A stretch of 53,522 bases of DNA from Deltaproteobacteria bacterium (GTDB lineage Bacteria; Myxococcota_A; UBA9160; UBA4427). Each line of letters starts with the position of its first letter. Position 1 is the stretch's first letter. Below, piece after piece: positions 25,571-33,951 of this stretch. The translations under genes were made by a program, and so were the position numbers. The stretch is taken from assembly GCA_019310385.1 (NCBI GenBank), contig JAFDEK010000010.1, positions 1 through 53,522 of the forward strand, read 5' to 3'. The notes under the pieces are model-generated. The model did not search any database and was not told the origin of the DNA. It was given only the letters and a program-made list of their open reading frames with translations.

Positions 25571-25870
25571 CTAACTCACATTGGGCCGGCGAATATCAGC
25601 AAAAGCCCGGTCGGCCCGCAGATCGTGCGAGAGAGGTCCGAGCGGCGCATACCGGCCCGCCAGCGCGAAGGGACTCGTGGCGCTGGGCTCGCCCTGAGCC
25701 ACGCGGTCCCTTGGATACCGTCCGGAGCCGTAGCCACGCTCCCCAATCCATTCGACGAGGGCGCCTGCGGTGCCTCGACCTTCTGCTCGAAGGTGATCCA
25801 AAGGGTCTCTTCGAAGGTGGTGTTGGTGAACAGCGAGAGGAAGTAGACGAAGTCGGCCTCGTCGTCCTGC
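25571..25870 (-). pseudogene. Degraded gene fragment upstream of the regulator
   Basis: Between 25870 and about 25777 the minus strand encodes DEADFVYFLSLFTNTTFEE with almost exclusively G/C third positions, as in real genes of this window. There is an in-frame TAG directly before it and no start codon. Further on, coding-like text continues in a different frame (ALVEWIGERGYGSGRYPRD to a TAG at 25571-25573), which suggests a frameshift near 25780. I do not recognise the family. The rest of this 447-base gap (to 26016) is the upstream region of the SYLF gene. Confidence 0.35.
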
Positions 25871-26016
25871 TATAGTTCTCCCACGCACGGATGACGCCCG
25901 CGCGAGTATTGCATCGAGCGGGTTCCAGGGGGGCCGCGTTCGCGCTGCGAGCGCTCTCCGTGCGAGCTTCCACATTTCCCTTGCTTCCCTTTCGGAAGCC
26001 TTGGAGGAGAATCCAG

Positions 26017-26679
26017 ATGTCTCGCAAGAACATGACCGCTTGCGCGCTGGCCGCGTTGCTCGCGCTGGGTGCCGGGGCGGCATCGGCGGGCAACATGCAG
26101 TCCGATATCGATCAGGCAGTCTTCATGCTGAAGAAGTTCCGGGAGCTGCCCGAGGAGTCGATTCCCGACGCGGTGCTGAAGAACGCGCACGGCATCGCAT
26201 TCCTTACCGTCACCAAGGCGGGCTTCGTATTCAGCGGCCGCGGCGGAACGGGAGTGGTCCTCGCGCGCACCGACGAGGGCTGGAGCGGCCCCTCGGCCAT
26301 CGGCACCGGTGGCATCGGTTTCGGCTTCCAGGCCGGCGCCAAGGTGACGGAGTTCATCATCATCCTCAACAATCCGAAGGCCGTGGCGGCCTTCTCGAAG
26401 GGGGACAACCTGACCGTCGGGGGACAGATCAGCGCGGCGGTGGGCCCGCTCGGTCGCACTGCCGCTGTGGACCTGGCGATCGAGGCGCCCATGTACACCT
26501 ACAGCCGAAGCCAGGGGATCTTTGGCGGCGTTTCCCTGGAAGGGACGGCGATCATCGAGCGAGAAGACACCAACACCGCCACCTACGGCAAGCCGGTGGA
26601 GCCCAAAGACATCCTTGCGGGCAAGGTGGCGCCTCCCAAGGGCGCCGCGAGGCTGCGCGCTGCGTTGTCCGAGTTCTGA
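26017..26679 (+). CDS. SYLF/Ysc84-domain lipid-binding exported protein
   Basis: A 220-residue protein with a signal peptide (hydrophobic to ALGAGAASAG, about residue 25) and a SYLF domain covering most of the rest. Landmarks are IPDAVLKNAHGIAFLTVTKAGF, the GRGGTGVVLAR turn, and GPLGRTAAVD followed by YTYSRSQGIFGGVSLEG. SYLF domains bind phosphoinositides or other lipids in eukaryotes; bacterial secreted members are of unknown function. The ATG follows TTGGAGGAGA. It stands alone, converging with the gluconate dehydrogenase subunit gene after 30 bases. Confidence 0.9.
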   Translation: MSRKNMTACALAALLALGAGAASAGNMQSDIDQAVFMLKKFRELPEESIPDAVLKNAHGIAFLTVTKAGFVFSGRGGTGVVLARTDEGWSGPSAIGTGGIGFGFQAGAKVTEFIIILNNPKAVAAFSKGDNLTVGGQISAAVGPLGRTAAVDLAIEAPMYTYSRSQGIFGGVSLEGTAIIEREDTNTATYGKPVEPKDILAGKVAPPKGAARLRAALSEF

Positions 26680-26709
26680 GGACGCGCCGCAGCGGGCGCG
26701 CGGCCCTCG

Positions 26710-27564
26710 CTATCGGCGCGGGCCGTCGAGCTTCTTGCCGAGTTCCTGGTCGAGCTCTTGGTCGAGATAATCGGCGGCGTTGCGTCGCCCGCGCTCCACG
26801 GCCTTGGCTTCTTCGGGATCGGGCTGGGTGATCTGCTCCACCGTGTAGGGACGCGGCTGGTGGTCACCGGGCCAGTGCGCGTAGGCCCAGCCCACCTGAT
26901 CGCGGTTGCCGCCGTATTCCGGCGGGCCGTACATGCCCTCGATGCAGTGCCCGAAGGCCAGGTCGAGGAATTCCTCCAGCTCGCCGCCCGCCAGGCGCAG
27001 CAGCCAGCGTGCACGCCAGTGGGGGAGCTTCGCGAAGGGGGCGCGTCCCCAACGGCGGGCTGCTTCGCCGAGGAGCCCCAGGCCCGTGGAGTAGCGCTGC
27101 TGCAGGCCGACCACCGGCCCATTCCACTCGCGCTCGGGCAGCCCGCGGCTTCCCTCGATGCGGGTGCGCCACGCCAGCTCCTGCAAGGCGTCGAGCTCCA
27201 GGAATCGGGCGAAGTAGTTGTGGCTGCTGTGGCGATCGCTGAAGGGGCCGCCGGCGAAGATGTGTGCCGGCTTGACCTCGAAGGCCGCGAGGAGCAGGTC
27301 GATATGCTCCGGGACGCCGGCCTCGACGGCGCCGGGATCGGGGTCTTCGGGCGGGCCCGGAACAAACTGTGCACACAAGGCGCGCAGCGTGCGCATTGCG
27401 TCGCGGTCGAGGAAGAGGCCGGCGCCCGTGTCCCGCTCCGTCTCTCGCAGCCACTCCGCGAGGGCCTGCCCGGGGAAGAGACCGAGGAAGGCGAGATCCC
27501 GCCCGACGCGCAGGAAGCCGCGTCGATCCATGGGGATGTCGGAGAATCGGGCCTCCTCCTGCAT
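26710..27564 (-). CDS. Gluconate 2-dehydrogenase subunit 3 family protein
   Basis: A 284-residue protein with a twin-arginine-like signal MDRRGFLRVG (start at residue 12), then a region matching the small subunit of membrane-bound gluconate or other GMC dehydrogenases: RTLRALCAQFVPGPPEDPDPGAVEAG, later HNYFARFLELDALQELAW and GMYGPPEYGGNRDQVGWAY. In known complexes this subunit accompanies a flavin GMC subunit and helps its Tat export. No GMC or cytochrome partner is in the window. The C-terminus (YLDQELDQELGKKLDG) is charged. The ATG at 27531 is a plausible alternative start. Confidence 0.82.
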   Translation of the reverse strand: MQEEARFSDIPMDRRGFLRVGRDLAFLGLFPGQALAEWLRETERDTGAGLFLDRDAMRTLRALCAQFVPGPPEDPDPGAVEAGVPEHIDLLLAAFEVKPAHIFAGGPFSDRHSSHNYFARFLELDALQELAWRTRIEGSRGLPEREWNGPVVGLQQRYSTGLGLLGEAARRWGRAPFAKLPHWRARWLLRLAGGELEEFLDLAFGHCIEGMYGPPEYGGNRDQVGWAYAHWPGDHQPRPYTVEQITQPDPEEAKAVERGRRNAADYLDQELDQELGKKLDGPRR

Positions 27565-27884
27565 CGCCTTCTCCTCCTCTGTCTCGGGACCGGGACCTCA
27601 GGGCCTGGAGCCGGTGCCTCGACGAGGTCGCCCGCGCTCCAGTGAAGCCCACCACTCGAGGGATCGAAAGCGCAAGGGCGCGAAGTCGTTCGCGGGCGCC
27701 GAGGCAAGTGCTCGAAATTCTGGGTCTTTTCTACGATCCGTAGGGTAGGGCAGCGACCCCGCTGAAGCGCGGCCCGGTTCGCTATCGATGGGCTATTTGG
27801 CTACACGATGAGGGTCCAGACCGTGCGCATCCAGTCGCGCGCTGTTCCAGTATCGATTCCGGAGCACCGGCGGGGAGGGCAGGG
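27565..27884. promoter_or_regulatory. Divergent intergenic region with a CTACG-ATC-CGTAG palindrome
   Basis: A 320-base gap between the divergent gluconate dehydrogenase subunit and RND adaptor genes. It contains a 13-base palindrome with five-base arms at 27731-27743 that could be an operator. I found no convincing -35/-10 pair and no small gene. Confidence 0.35.
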
Positions 27885-29081
27885 ATGGAGTTCCGTCGAG
27901 CTGGGAGCGAAGCGGATCGGCACGGCCGCAGCGAGCCGACGCTCGCGTGTGTGATGGCCCTCGCCGTGGCGCTCCTGGTTGGGCTGGCCTTCGTCGGCTG
28001 CGGTGAGGACGCTGCGCCACCCGAGACGCCGCCCCCGGCCGTGACCGTCGCCGAGGTCGTCGAGGAGGACATCCTCGAGACCGTCGATTTCGTGGGCGAG
28101 GTACGGGCCGTCGAGATGGTCGCCCTTCGCGCCCGTGTCCAGGGCTTCCTCGAGGAGCGACGCTTTCGCGAGGGGAGCCTCGTCGCAGAAGACGAGATTC
28201 TCTACGTCATCGAGCAGGGACCCTATGCGGCAGAGCTCGACCGCCTGAACGCCGAGCTGGTGCGGGCCGAGGCCCAGCTCGCCAACGCGCGGGCGGAGCT
28301 CGAGCGCAAGGAGGCGCTCTTCAAACAGCGCACCCTGAGTGATTCCGCCTACGAGAGCGCGGTGCTGACACACAAGTCTGCCATGGCAAACCTCCAGGCC
28401 GCGGGCGCGGCGGCTCGCCGAGGGGCGATGGACCTGTCCTACACGACCATTCATGCGCCCTTCGGCGGCCGAATCGGTCGCTCCTCCGTCGACGCGGGCA
28501 ACCTCGTGGGTCCTGCGGTGGGCGTGCTCGCGACCCTGTCCCAGATCGACCCCGTCTACGTCGATTTCAAGGTGAACGAGCGCCTCTTCCTGGCCTACAG
28601 CCAGCAGGTCCTGGAGCAAGAACGCCGCGGCGAGGCTCCGGGCACGCTGGTGCCGCGTCTGCGGCTGTCCGATGGCAGCGACTACTCGCACGAGGGCGAG
28701 CTCGACTTCGTCGACAAGGACGTGGACGCCAGCACCGGCAGCATCGGGGTGCGCGCCATCTTCTCGAATCCCGACGAGCTCCTGCGTCCCGGCCAGTACG
28801 TGACCGTGCTGCTCTCCGCCGAGGATCCCGTCTCGCTGCTCCTGGTACCCCAGGCGGCCGTGCAGGAGAAGCAGGCGGGCCGCTTCGTGCTCGTGGTCGA
28901 CGGTGAAGACCGCGTGGAGGAGCGCAAGGTCGTCACGGGGGATCGGGTGGGGAGCCGCTGGTCCATCGTCAAGGGGCTGGAGAAGGGAGAGCGGGTAATC
29001 GTTCGCGGTCTGCAGAAGGTTCGCCCGGGCCTGGTGGTGAATCCCACCTTCGACACCGCCCACGTCCCGGCCGAAGGCTAG
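27885..29081 (+). CDS. RND efflux periplasmic adaptor (membrane fusion protein)
   Basis: A 398-residue AcrA/HlyD-type adaptor. A long N-region leads to a lipoprotein signal (LVGLAFVGC). Then come the split lipoyl halves (VEMVALRARVQGFLEERRFREGSLV and MDLSYTTIHAPFGGRIGRS) separated by a coiled-coil hairpin (residues about 105-170). The beta barrel and the membrane-proximal domain (RVEERKVVTGDRVG) follow. It links the inner-membrane pump to an outer-membrane channel. GGGGAGGGCAGGG precedes the ATG. The pump gene begins eight bases after its stop. No TolC-type gene or TetR-type repressor is present nearby. Confidence 0.93.
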   Translation: MEFRRAGSEADRHGRSEPTLACVMALAVALLVGLAFVGCGEDAAPPETPPPAVTVAEVVEEDILETVDFVGEVRAVEMVALRARVQGFLEERRFREGSLVAEDEILYVIEQGPYAAELDRLNAELVRAEAQLANARAELERKEALFKQRTLSDSAYESAVLTHKSAMANLQAAGAAARRGAMDLSYTTIHAPFGGRIGRSSVDAGNLVGPAVGVLATLSQIDPVYVDFKVNERLFLAYSQQVLEQERRGEAPGTLVPRLRLSDGSDYSHEGELDFVDKDVDASTGSIGVRAIFSNPDELLRPGQYVTVLLSAEDPVSLLLVPQAAVQEKQAGRFVLVVDGEDRVEERKVVTGDRVGSRWSIVKGLEKGERVIVRGLQKVRPGLVVNPTFDTAHVPAEG

Positions 29082-29088
29082 GAGCGGC

Positions 29089-32000
29089 ATGTTCAGCGGC
29101 TTCTTCATCGATCGGCCGAAGTTCGCCTTTGTGATCTCCATCCTGATCGTACTCGCCGGGCTCATCGCGCTACCCCTGCTTCCCATCTCCCAGTTTCCCT
29201 CCATCGTACCGCCTACGGTGTCGGTGGAGGCGAACTTCCCCGGTGCCAGCGCGGCGGTGGTGGAGGAGAGTGTCGCGGTCCCCATCGAATCCCAGGTCAA
29301 CGGTGTGGACGACATGCTCTACATGTCCTCCCAGAGCTCCGCCGACGGCCGCATGAGATTGACCGTTACCTTCGAGGTGGGGACGGACCCCGACATGGCG
29401 GCCGTCAACGTGCAGAACCGTGTCGCCACCATCACGGGCCAACTCCCAGAGACCGTGCGCAGGCAGAGCGTCGAGACCCGCAAGCAGTCGACGAACATGT
29501 TGCTCGCTGTCAATTTGAGCTCGCCCCGGAGCGGCTTCGACACCATCTTCCTCAGTAACTACGCGAGCATCAACATTCGCGATGCACTGATGCGCGTGCC
29601 CGGCGTCGGCGACGTGGTGATCCTGGGCGCCCGGGACTACAGCATGCGGATCTGGCTGCGGCCCGACCGCATGGCGGCGCTGGGCATCACCACCACCGAC
29701 GTGGCGCGTGCCGTCCAGGAGCAGAACGCCGCGGTGCCGGCCGGGCAGATCGGACAGGCTCCGGCGCCTCCGGAGCAGCAGTTCCAGTACACGGTGGTGA
29801 CCGAGGGGCGTCTCGATCGGGTCGAGGAGTTCGAGGACGTCATGGTCCGCGCCAATCCCGACGGCTCCGTGGTCCTGCTCCGGGACATCGCGCGGGTGGA
29901 GCTGGGAGCGGCGACCTACGGTTGGTTCGCTCGCGTGGACGGCGCGCCGGGCGTGCTGGTGGCGGTCTTCCAGCTGCCCGGCGCCAATGCCCTCGACGTC
30001 GCCCGCGAAGTGAAGTCCGAGATGGAGCGGCTCTCCAGGGGCTTCCCCGAAGACGTCGAGTACGGCGTGCTCTACGACACCACGCTCTTCGTGGAGGCTT
30101 CCCTTCGAGAGGTGATGGAGACGCTGCTGATCGCGGTCTTCCTGGTGATCCTGGTCGTCTTTGTCTTCCTCCAGGATCTGCGCTCCACCCTGATTCCCGC
30201 CGTGACGATCCCGGTCTCCCTGATCGGCACCCTGGGCGTGCTCCTCGCCCTCGGCTTCTCCCTCAACATGCTGACCCTCTTCGGGCTGATCCTCGCCATT
30301 GGCATCGTGGTCGACAATGCCATCGTGGTGATCGAAAACGTGCAGCGCCATATGAACGAGGGTCTCGGGCCCGTCGAGGCCACCCGGGTCGGGATGGAGG
30401 AGGTGACGGGCCCGGTGGTCGCCATGACCCTCGTTCTGCTCGCGATCTTCGTCCCGGTGGCCTTCATGCCGGGCATCACGGGGCGCCTCTACCAGCAGTT
30501 CGCAGTTACCATCTCGGTGTCGGTGCTGATCTCCGGCATCGTCGCCCTGACGCTGAGCCCCGCCCTGTGCGCCAGTGTGTTGAGGGCTGACACGGGAGCT
30601 CCGTGGGGGCCCCTGGCCTGGTTCAACGACGCATTCGAGCGAGGTACGAGCGCCTACGCGGGGGCGGTTCGCTGGCTGGTGCGGCACCTGAGCGTCGGAC
30701 TGATCGTATTCGCGGCCATGCTCGTCGCGCTCTACTTCAGCTTTGGGATGCTGCCCCGCTCCTTCATTCCCGACGAGGACCGGGGCGCCTTCATGATCGA
30801 CATACAGCTGCCCGACGGCGCCTCCCTCGGGCGCACGGACGAGGTGCTGCGGGAGGTCGAGCACCTCCTCGCCTCGACTCCGGGCGTTTCCAACACCCTG
30901 GCGGTCGGGGGCTACACGCTCCTGGGCGGCACCATGCGGGCCAATTCGGCCTTTCTCATAGCGGTGCTCGATCCCTGGGAAGAGCGGACGACGGACGCGC
31001 TGCAGCTCGACTCCATCCTGGGCAGCATTCAGGGGGAGCTCTGGGCGATCCAGGCCGCCAACGTGATGGCCTTCAACCTGACTCCCATTCCCGGGCTGGG
31101 CAGTGCTGGGGGCTTCGAGTTCGTGCTGCAGGACACCCGCGGCGGTCCACTCGAAGACCTGCAGTCCGCTCTCGGTGCTCTCATCTTCGAGGCCAACCAG
31201 CAGCCCGAGATCGCGCGTGCCTTCTCCCTCTTTCGGGCCAGCACGCCCCAGGTTCATCTCGAGTTCGACCGGCGCAAGGCGAAGAAGCTGGGCGTTCCCA
31301 TCTCCGAGGTCTTTGCGACGCTCCAGACCCAGCTCGGCTCCTACTACGTCAACGACTTCAACAAGTACGGCCGTGTGTACCGCGTGATGATGCAGGCCGA
31401 GGGCGACTTCCGCTCGCGCCCCTCGGATATCCGGCGTCTCCACGTGCGTTCTTCGTCGGGCGAGATGGTGCCCCTGGGTACCCTGGTCCGGACCCGCTCG
31501 ACCCTCGGCCCGGACAGCGTCCGCCACTACGACATGTTCCGCTCCGCCACGGTGAACGGCTCGACGGCGCCGGGCTACAGTAGCGGCGACGCCATCCGGG
31601 CCATGGAGCGCGTCGCGGTCGAGGTACTGCCCGAGGGTGTGACCTACTCGTGGACGGGTACGGTCTTCCAGGCGATCCGCGCCGGCAATCTCGCGCCCAT
31701 CCTCTTCGCATTGGCCGTGGTCTTCGTCTACCTCTTCCTGGTGGCCCAGTACGAGAGCTGGATGATTCCCGCGTCGGTAATGCTCTCGGTACCCGTGGCC
31801 GTACTCGGCGCGGTCCTGGCGCAGCTCATCGCGGGGCTCGACAACAACGTCTACACCCAGGTGGGGCTCGTCATGTTGATCGGCCTCGCCAGCAAGAACG
31901 CCATCCTGATCGTCGAGTTCTCCATGGCCCGGCGCAAGCAGGGCGCGTCGGTGATCGACGCGGCGGTGTTCGGCGCCCGGCTCCGCTTCCGGGCCGTCAT

Positions 32001-32250
32001 GATGACCGCCTTCTCCTTCGTGCTGGGTGTTCTCCCCCTGGTCGTTGCCGAGGGCGCAGGCGCCGCCAGCCGGCGGGCCCTGGGCACGGCGGTGTTCGGA
32101 GGCATGCTGACCTCGGCGGTGATCGGCGTGCTCTTCATCCCCGTGCTCTATGCGGCCTTCGAGCGGCTGCGCCCGGGCCGGGACGGCGGTGGAGCTTCGC
32201 CGCTCCCCGCAGCGGAACAGGGGAGCGGGAGGTCAGCGAGCTCCTCTTGA
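29089..32250 (+). CDS. RND multidrug efflux permease, HAE1 type
   Basis: A 1053-residue inner-membrane pump of the AcrB family: the first helix begins FFIDRPKFAFVISILIVLAG, large periplasmic loops follow, helices 2-6 lie at about 335-490, and the second half repeats the pattern. The proton-relay helix reads GIVVDNAIVVIENV, so the second Asp of the classical Asp-Asp pair is Asn, as in some other RND members. The distal relay Lys is present in LIGLASKNAIL. With the adaptor gene eight bases upstream it forms an efflux unit for hydrophobic compounds. The stop codon is directly followed by the next gene's ATG. Confidence 0.95.
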   Translation: MFSGFFIDRPKFAFVISILIVLAGLIALPLLPISQFPSIVPPTVSVEANFPGASAAVVEESVAVPIESQVNGVDDMLYMSSQSSADGRMRLTVTFEVGTDPDMAAVNVQNRVATITGQLPETVRRQSVETRKQSTNMLLAVNLSSPRSGFDTIFLSNYASINIRDALMRVPGVGDVVILGARDYSMRIWLRPDRMAALGITTTDVARAVQEQNAAVPAGQIGQAPAPPEQQFQYTVVTEGRLDRVEEFEDVMVRANPDGSVVLLRDIARVELGAATYGWFARVDGAPGVLVAVFQLPGANALDVAREVKSEMERLSRGFPEDVEYGVLYDTTLFVEASLREVMETLLIAVFLVILVVFVFLQDLRSTLIPAVTIPVSLIGTLGVLLALGFSLNMLTLFGLILAIGIVVDNAIVVIENVQRHMNEGLGPVEATRVGMEEVTGPVVAMTLVLLAIFVPVAFMPGITGRLYQQFAVTISVSVLISGIVALTLSPALCASVLRADTGAPWGPLAWFNDAFERGTSAYAGAVRWLVRHLSVGLIVFAAMLVALYFSFGMLPRSFIPDEDRGAFMIDIQLPDGASLGRTDEVLREVEHLLASTPGVSNTLAVGGYTLLGGTMRANSAFLIAVLDPWEERTTDALQLDSILGSIQGELWAIQAANVMAFNLTPIPGLGSAGGFEFVLQDTRGGPLEDLQSALGALIFEANQQPEIARAFSLFRASTPQVHLEFDRRKAKKLGVPISEVFATLQTQLGSYYVNDFNKYGRVYRVMMQAEGDFRSRPSDIRRLHVRSSSGEMVPLGTLVRTRSTLGPDSVRHYDMFRSATVNGSTAPGYSSGDAIRAMERVAVEVLPEGVTYSWTGTVFQAIRAGNLAPILFALAVVFVYLFLVAQYESWMIPASVMLSVPVAVLGAVLAQLIAGLDNNVYTQVGLVMLIGLASKNAILIVEFSMARRKQGASVIDAAVFGARLRFRAVMMTAFSFVLGVLPLVVAEGAGAASRRALGTAVFGGMLTSAVIGVLFIPVLYAAFERLRPGRDGGGASPLPAAEQGSGRSASSS

Positions 32251-33153
32251 ATGGAGGGTCGGGTGGCCCTGCGCGCTCCTGACAACGATCGGATCGCGGA
32301 TGCGCTGGAGCGGGTAGCCGACCTGCTCGAGGTGCAGCATGCGAACGTCTATCGCGTACGCGCCTATCGTAATGGTGCGCGTAGCATTCGCGAGACCCTG
32401 CGCTGCATGGCGGAACTCGATGCCGAGGGGGGCGTCGAGGCTCTGGCCGAGCTGCCGGGGATCGGCAAGTCTCTCGCGTCCCACGTTCACGAGCTCGTCC
32501 ACAGCGGCGGTCTCGCCATGCTCCGCCGCCTCGAGGGCGAGGTTTCGCCGGAAGATCTCTTCACCACGATTCCGGGGATCGGCGAGCGCGGCGCTGCACG
32601 GATTCATCGCGAGCTCGATATCGAGACCCTGGAGGAGCTCGAGCTCGCTGCCCACGACGGACGCCTCGCCGCTCTGCACGGCTTCGGCGAGCGGCGGGTG
32701 CGTGGCCTGCGTCATGCCCTGGCGCAGATCCTCAGCCGCTCGGCTCGCCGGCGCTCCCGACGGCTCACGGGCCGGGACGAGCGCGGGAGCGACGTCGGAC
32801 CCCGCGAGCCGCCGCCGGTCGCGACGCTCCTCGAGGTCGACGGTGAGTATCGCGAGCGGGCCGAGCGGGGCGAGCTGCGCACCATTGCGCCCCGCCGCTT
32901 CAATCCGGAGGGCGAGGCCTGGCTGCCCGTCTACCACGTCGAGAAGGAGGGCTGGCACTTCACGGCGCTCTTCTCCAACACGGCGCGAGCCCACGAGCTC
33001 GGGACGACGCGGGACTGGGTGGTGATCTACTACGACCGGGATGGCGACGAAGACCAGTGCACCATCGTAACCGAGCGCGCCGGCCCCCTCGTCGGACACC
33101 GTGTCGTCCGAGGCCGAGAATCCGACTCCGCCCACCACCACAAGAGCAGCTGA
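32251..33153 (+). CDS. Helix-hairpin-helix protein related to PolX N-terminal domain
   Basis: A 300-residue protein. Residues about 10-75 match the 8-kDa helix-hairpin-helix domain of family X DNA polymerases (IADALERVADLLEVQHANVYRVRAYRNGARSI), with LAELPGIGKSLA and TTIPGIGERGA as two DNA-backbone-binding hairpins. A basic linker (SRSARRRSRRL) follows, and then a C-terminal domain around WLPVYHVEKEGWHFTALFSNT with DWVVIYYDRDGDEDQCTIVTE that I do not recognise. There is no nucleotidyltransferase palm or PHP phosphoesterase. DNA binding or repair is likely. A GTG at 32263 preceded by GGAGGGT is an alternative start. It directly follows the RND genes. Confidence 0.8.
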   Translation: MEGRVALRAPDNDRIADALERVADLLEVQHANVYRVRAYRNGARSIRETLRCMAELDAEGGVEALAELPGIGKSLASHVHELVHSGGLAMLRRLEGEVSPEDLFTTIPGIGERGAARIHRELDIETLEELELAAHDGRLAALHGFGERRVRGLRHALAQILSRSARRRSRRLTGRDERGSDVGPREPPPVATLLEVDGEYRERAERGELRTIAPRRFNPEGEAWLPVYHVEKEGWHFTALFSNTARAHELGTTRDWVVIYYDRDGDEDQCTIVTERAGPLVGHRVVRGRESDSAHHHKSS

Positions 33154-33164
33154 GCCAAAAGGGA

Positions 33165-33253
33165 GGGACGTTCCTTCCGAAGTTCCGATGTGACGGCCCC
33201 TCAGAACGGAACCTCGGAAGGAACGTCCCCTTGGATTCCCCTACCTTGCGTTA
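33165..33253. repeat. REP-like palindrome 2
   Basis: Arms of 23 bases at 33165-33187 and 33207-33229 (GGGACGTTCCTTCCGAAGTT...) match at 22 of 23 positions around a 19-base loop. CCTTGCGTTACG with a run of G follows at 33244-33260. The core GGGACG-TCCTT and the trailing CTTGCGTTA plus poly-G are shared with the palindrome at 16935-16983. Confidence 0.7.
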
Positions 33254-33270
33254 CGAGGGGGGTGGGTGGT

Positions 33271-33810
33271 TTGCCGGGAGATGCGGAGGGGCGGGAGGGG
33301 GCGCTGCGGGATCTCGTGGCGCTTCACTGCGAGGTGGACGAGGGGGTGGCACGGCTCGAGGAGCGGCACGCCGGGCGCCTGCAGTGCGGGCGGGGCTGCA
33401 GTAGCTGCTGCGTCGACGAGATCACCGTCTTCGCGGTGGAGGCGGAGCGCATCCGGCGCAGCTACGGCGATCTTCTCGCCGAGGGGTCGCCCCACGCGCC
33501 GGGCGCCTGCGCCTTCCTCGACGCGGCGGGGAGCTGCCGGGTCTACGCGGCGCGTCCCTACGTCTGCCGCAGCCAGGGCCTGCCCCTGCGCTGGCTCGAG
33601 GAGATGGGGGAGGAGGAAGGGGCCGAGATCGTCGAGCGGCGTGACATCTGCCCCCTGAACATCGAGAGCCTCCCGCCCAGCGTGCTGCGGGAGGAGGACT
33701 GCTGGCAGATCGGTCCGATCGAGCTGCGCCTCGGCGAGATCGAGGAGCGCTTCTCCCATGGCCGGCTCCGCCGCTTGGGCCTGCGCACGCTCTTCGGCCG
33801 CGGCGCGTGA
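33271..33810 (+). CDS. YkgJ-type cysteine-cluster protein
   Basis: A 179-residue protein with the YkgJ pattern: CGRGCSSCCVDEITVFAVEAERI near the N-terminus, C in GACAFLD, C in GSCRVYAARPYVCRSQGLPL and a later DICPLN. The cysteines are thought to bind zinc or an iron-sulfur cluster; biochemical function is unestablished. The start is uncertain: TTG at 33271 has GAGGGGGG eight bases upstream, while GTG at 33262 overlaps that site. The region just before it belongs to the REP-like element, so the original start region may have been altered. Confidence 0.82.
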   Translation: MPGDAEGREGALRDLVALHCEVDEGVARLEERHAGRLQCGRGCSSCCVDEITVFAVEAERIRRSYGDLLAEGSPHAPGACAFLDAAGSCRVYAARPYVCRSQGLPLRWLEEMGEEEGAEIVERRDICPLNIESLPPSVLREEDCWQIGPIELRLGEIEERFSHGRLRRLGLRTLFGRGA

Positions 33811-33859
33811 CCCGAGGAGAGCCGATTCCGCCGCGCTGTTGGGCCGCTCCGCCATGGGC

Positions 33860-33881
33860 TATGATCTGACGAGGCGTCAGA
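33860..33881 (+). promoter_or_regulatory. -10 element and palindromic operator of the Rieske gene
   Basis: TATGAT at 33860-33865 is followed by the inverted repeat TCTGACG-AGG-CGTCAGA at 33865-33881 (seven-base arms, three-base spacer). The spacing to a weak TTGGGC at 33839-33844 is 15 bases. The same arrangement occurs upstream of the hydantoinase genes. It looks like a repressor site overlapping the transcription start, in the style of TetR operators. Confidence 0.6.
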
Positions 33882-33951
33882 AGTTCGCCTCGAGGGGCCG
33901 AAGCCGTCCGCGTGCCCCATTCGCGAAACTCCGTGGCGGAGGTTCCAGAGC

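Noticed and set aside
29170..31527. A 785-codon minus-strand frame
   Set aside because: Antisense to the RND permease gene.
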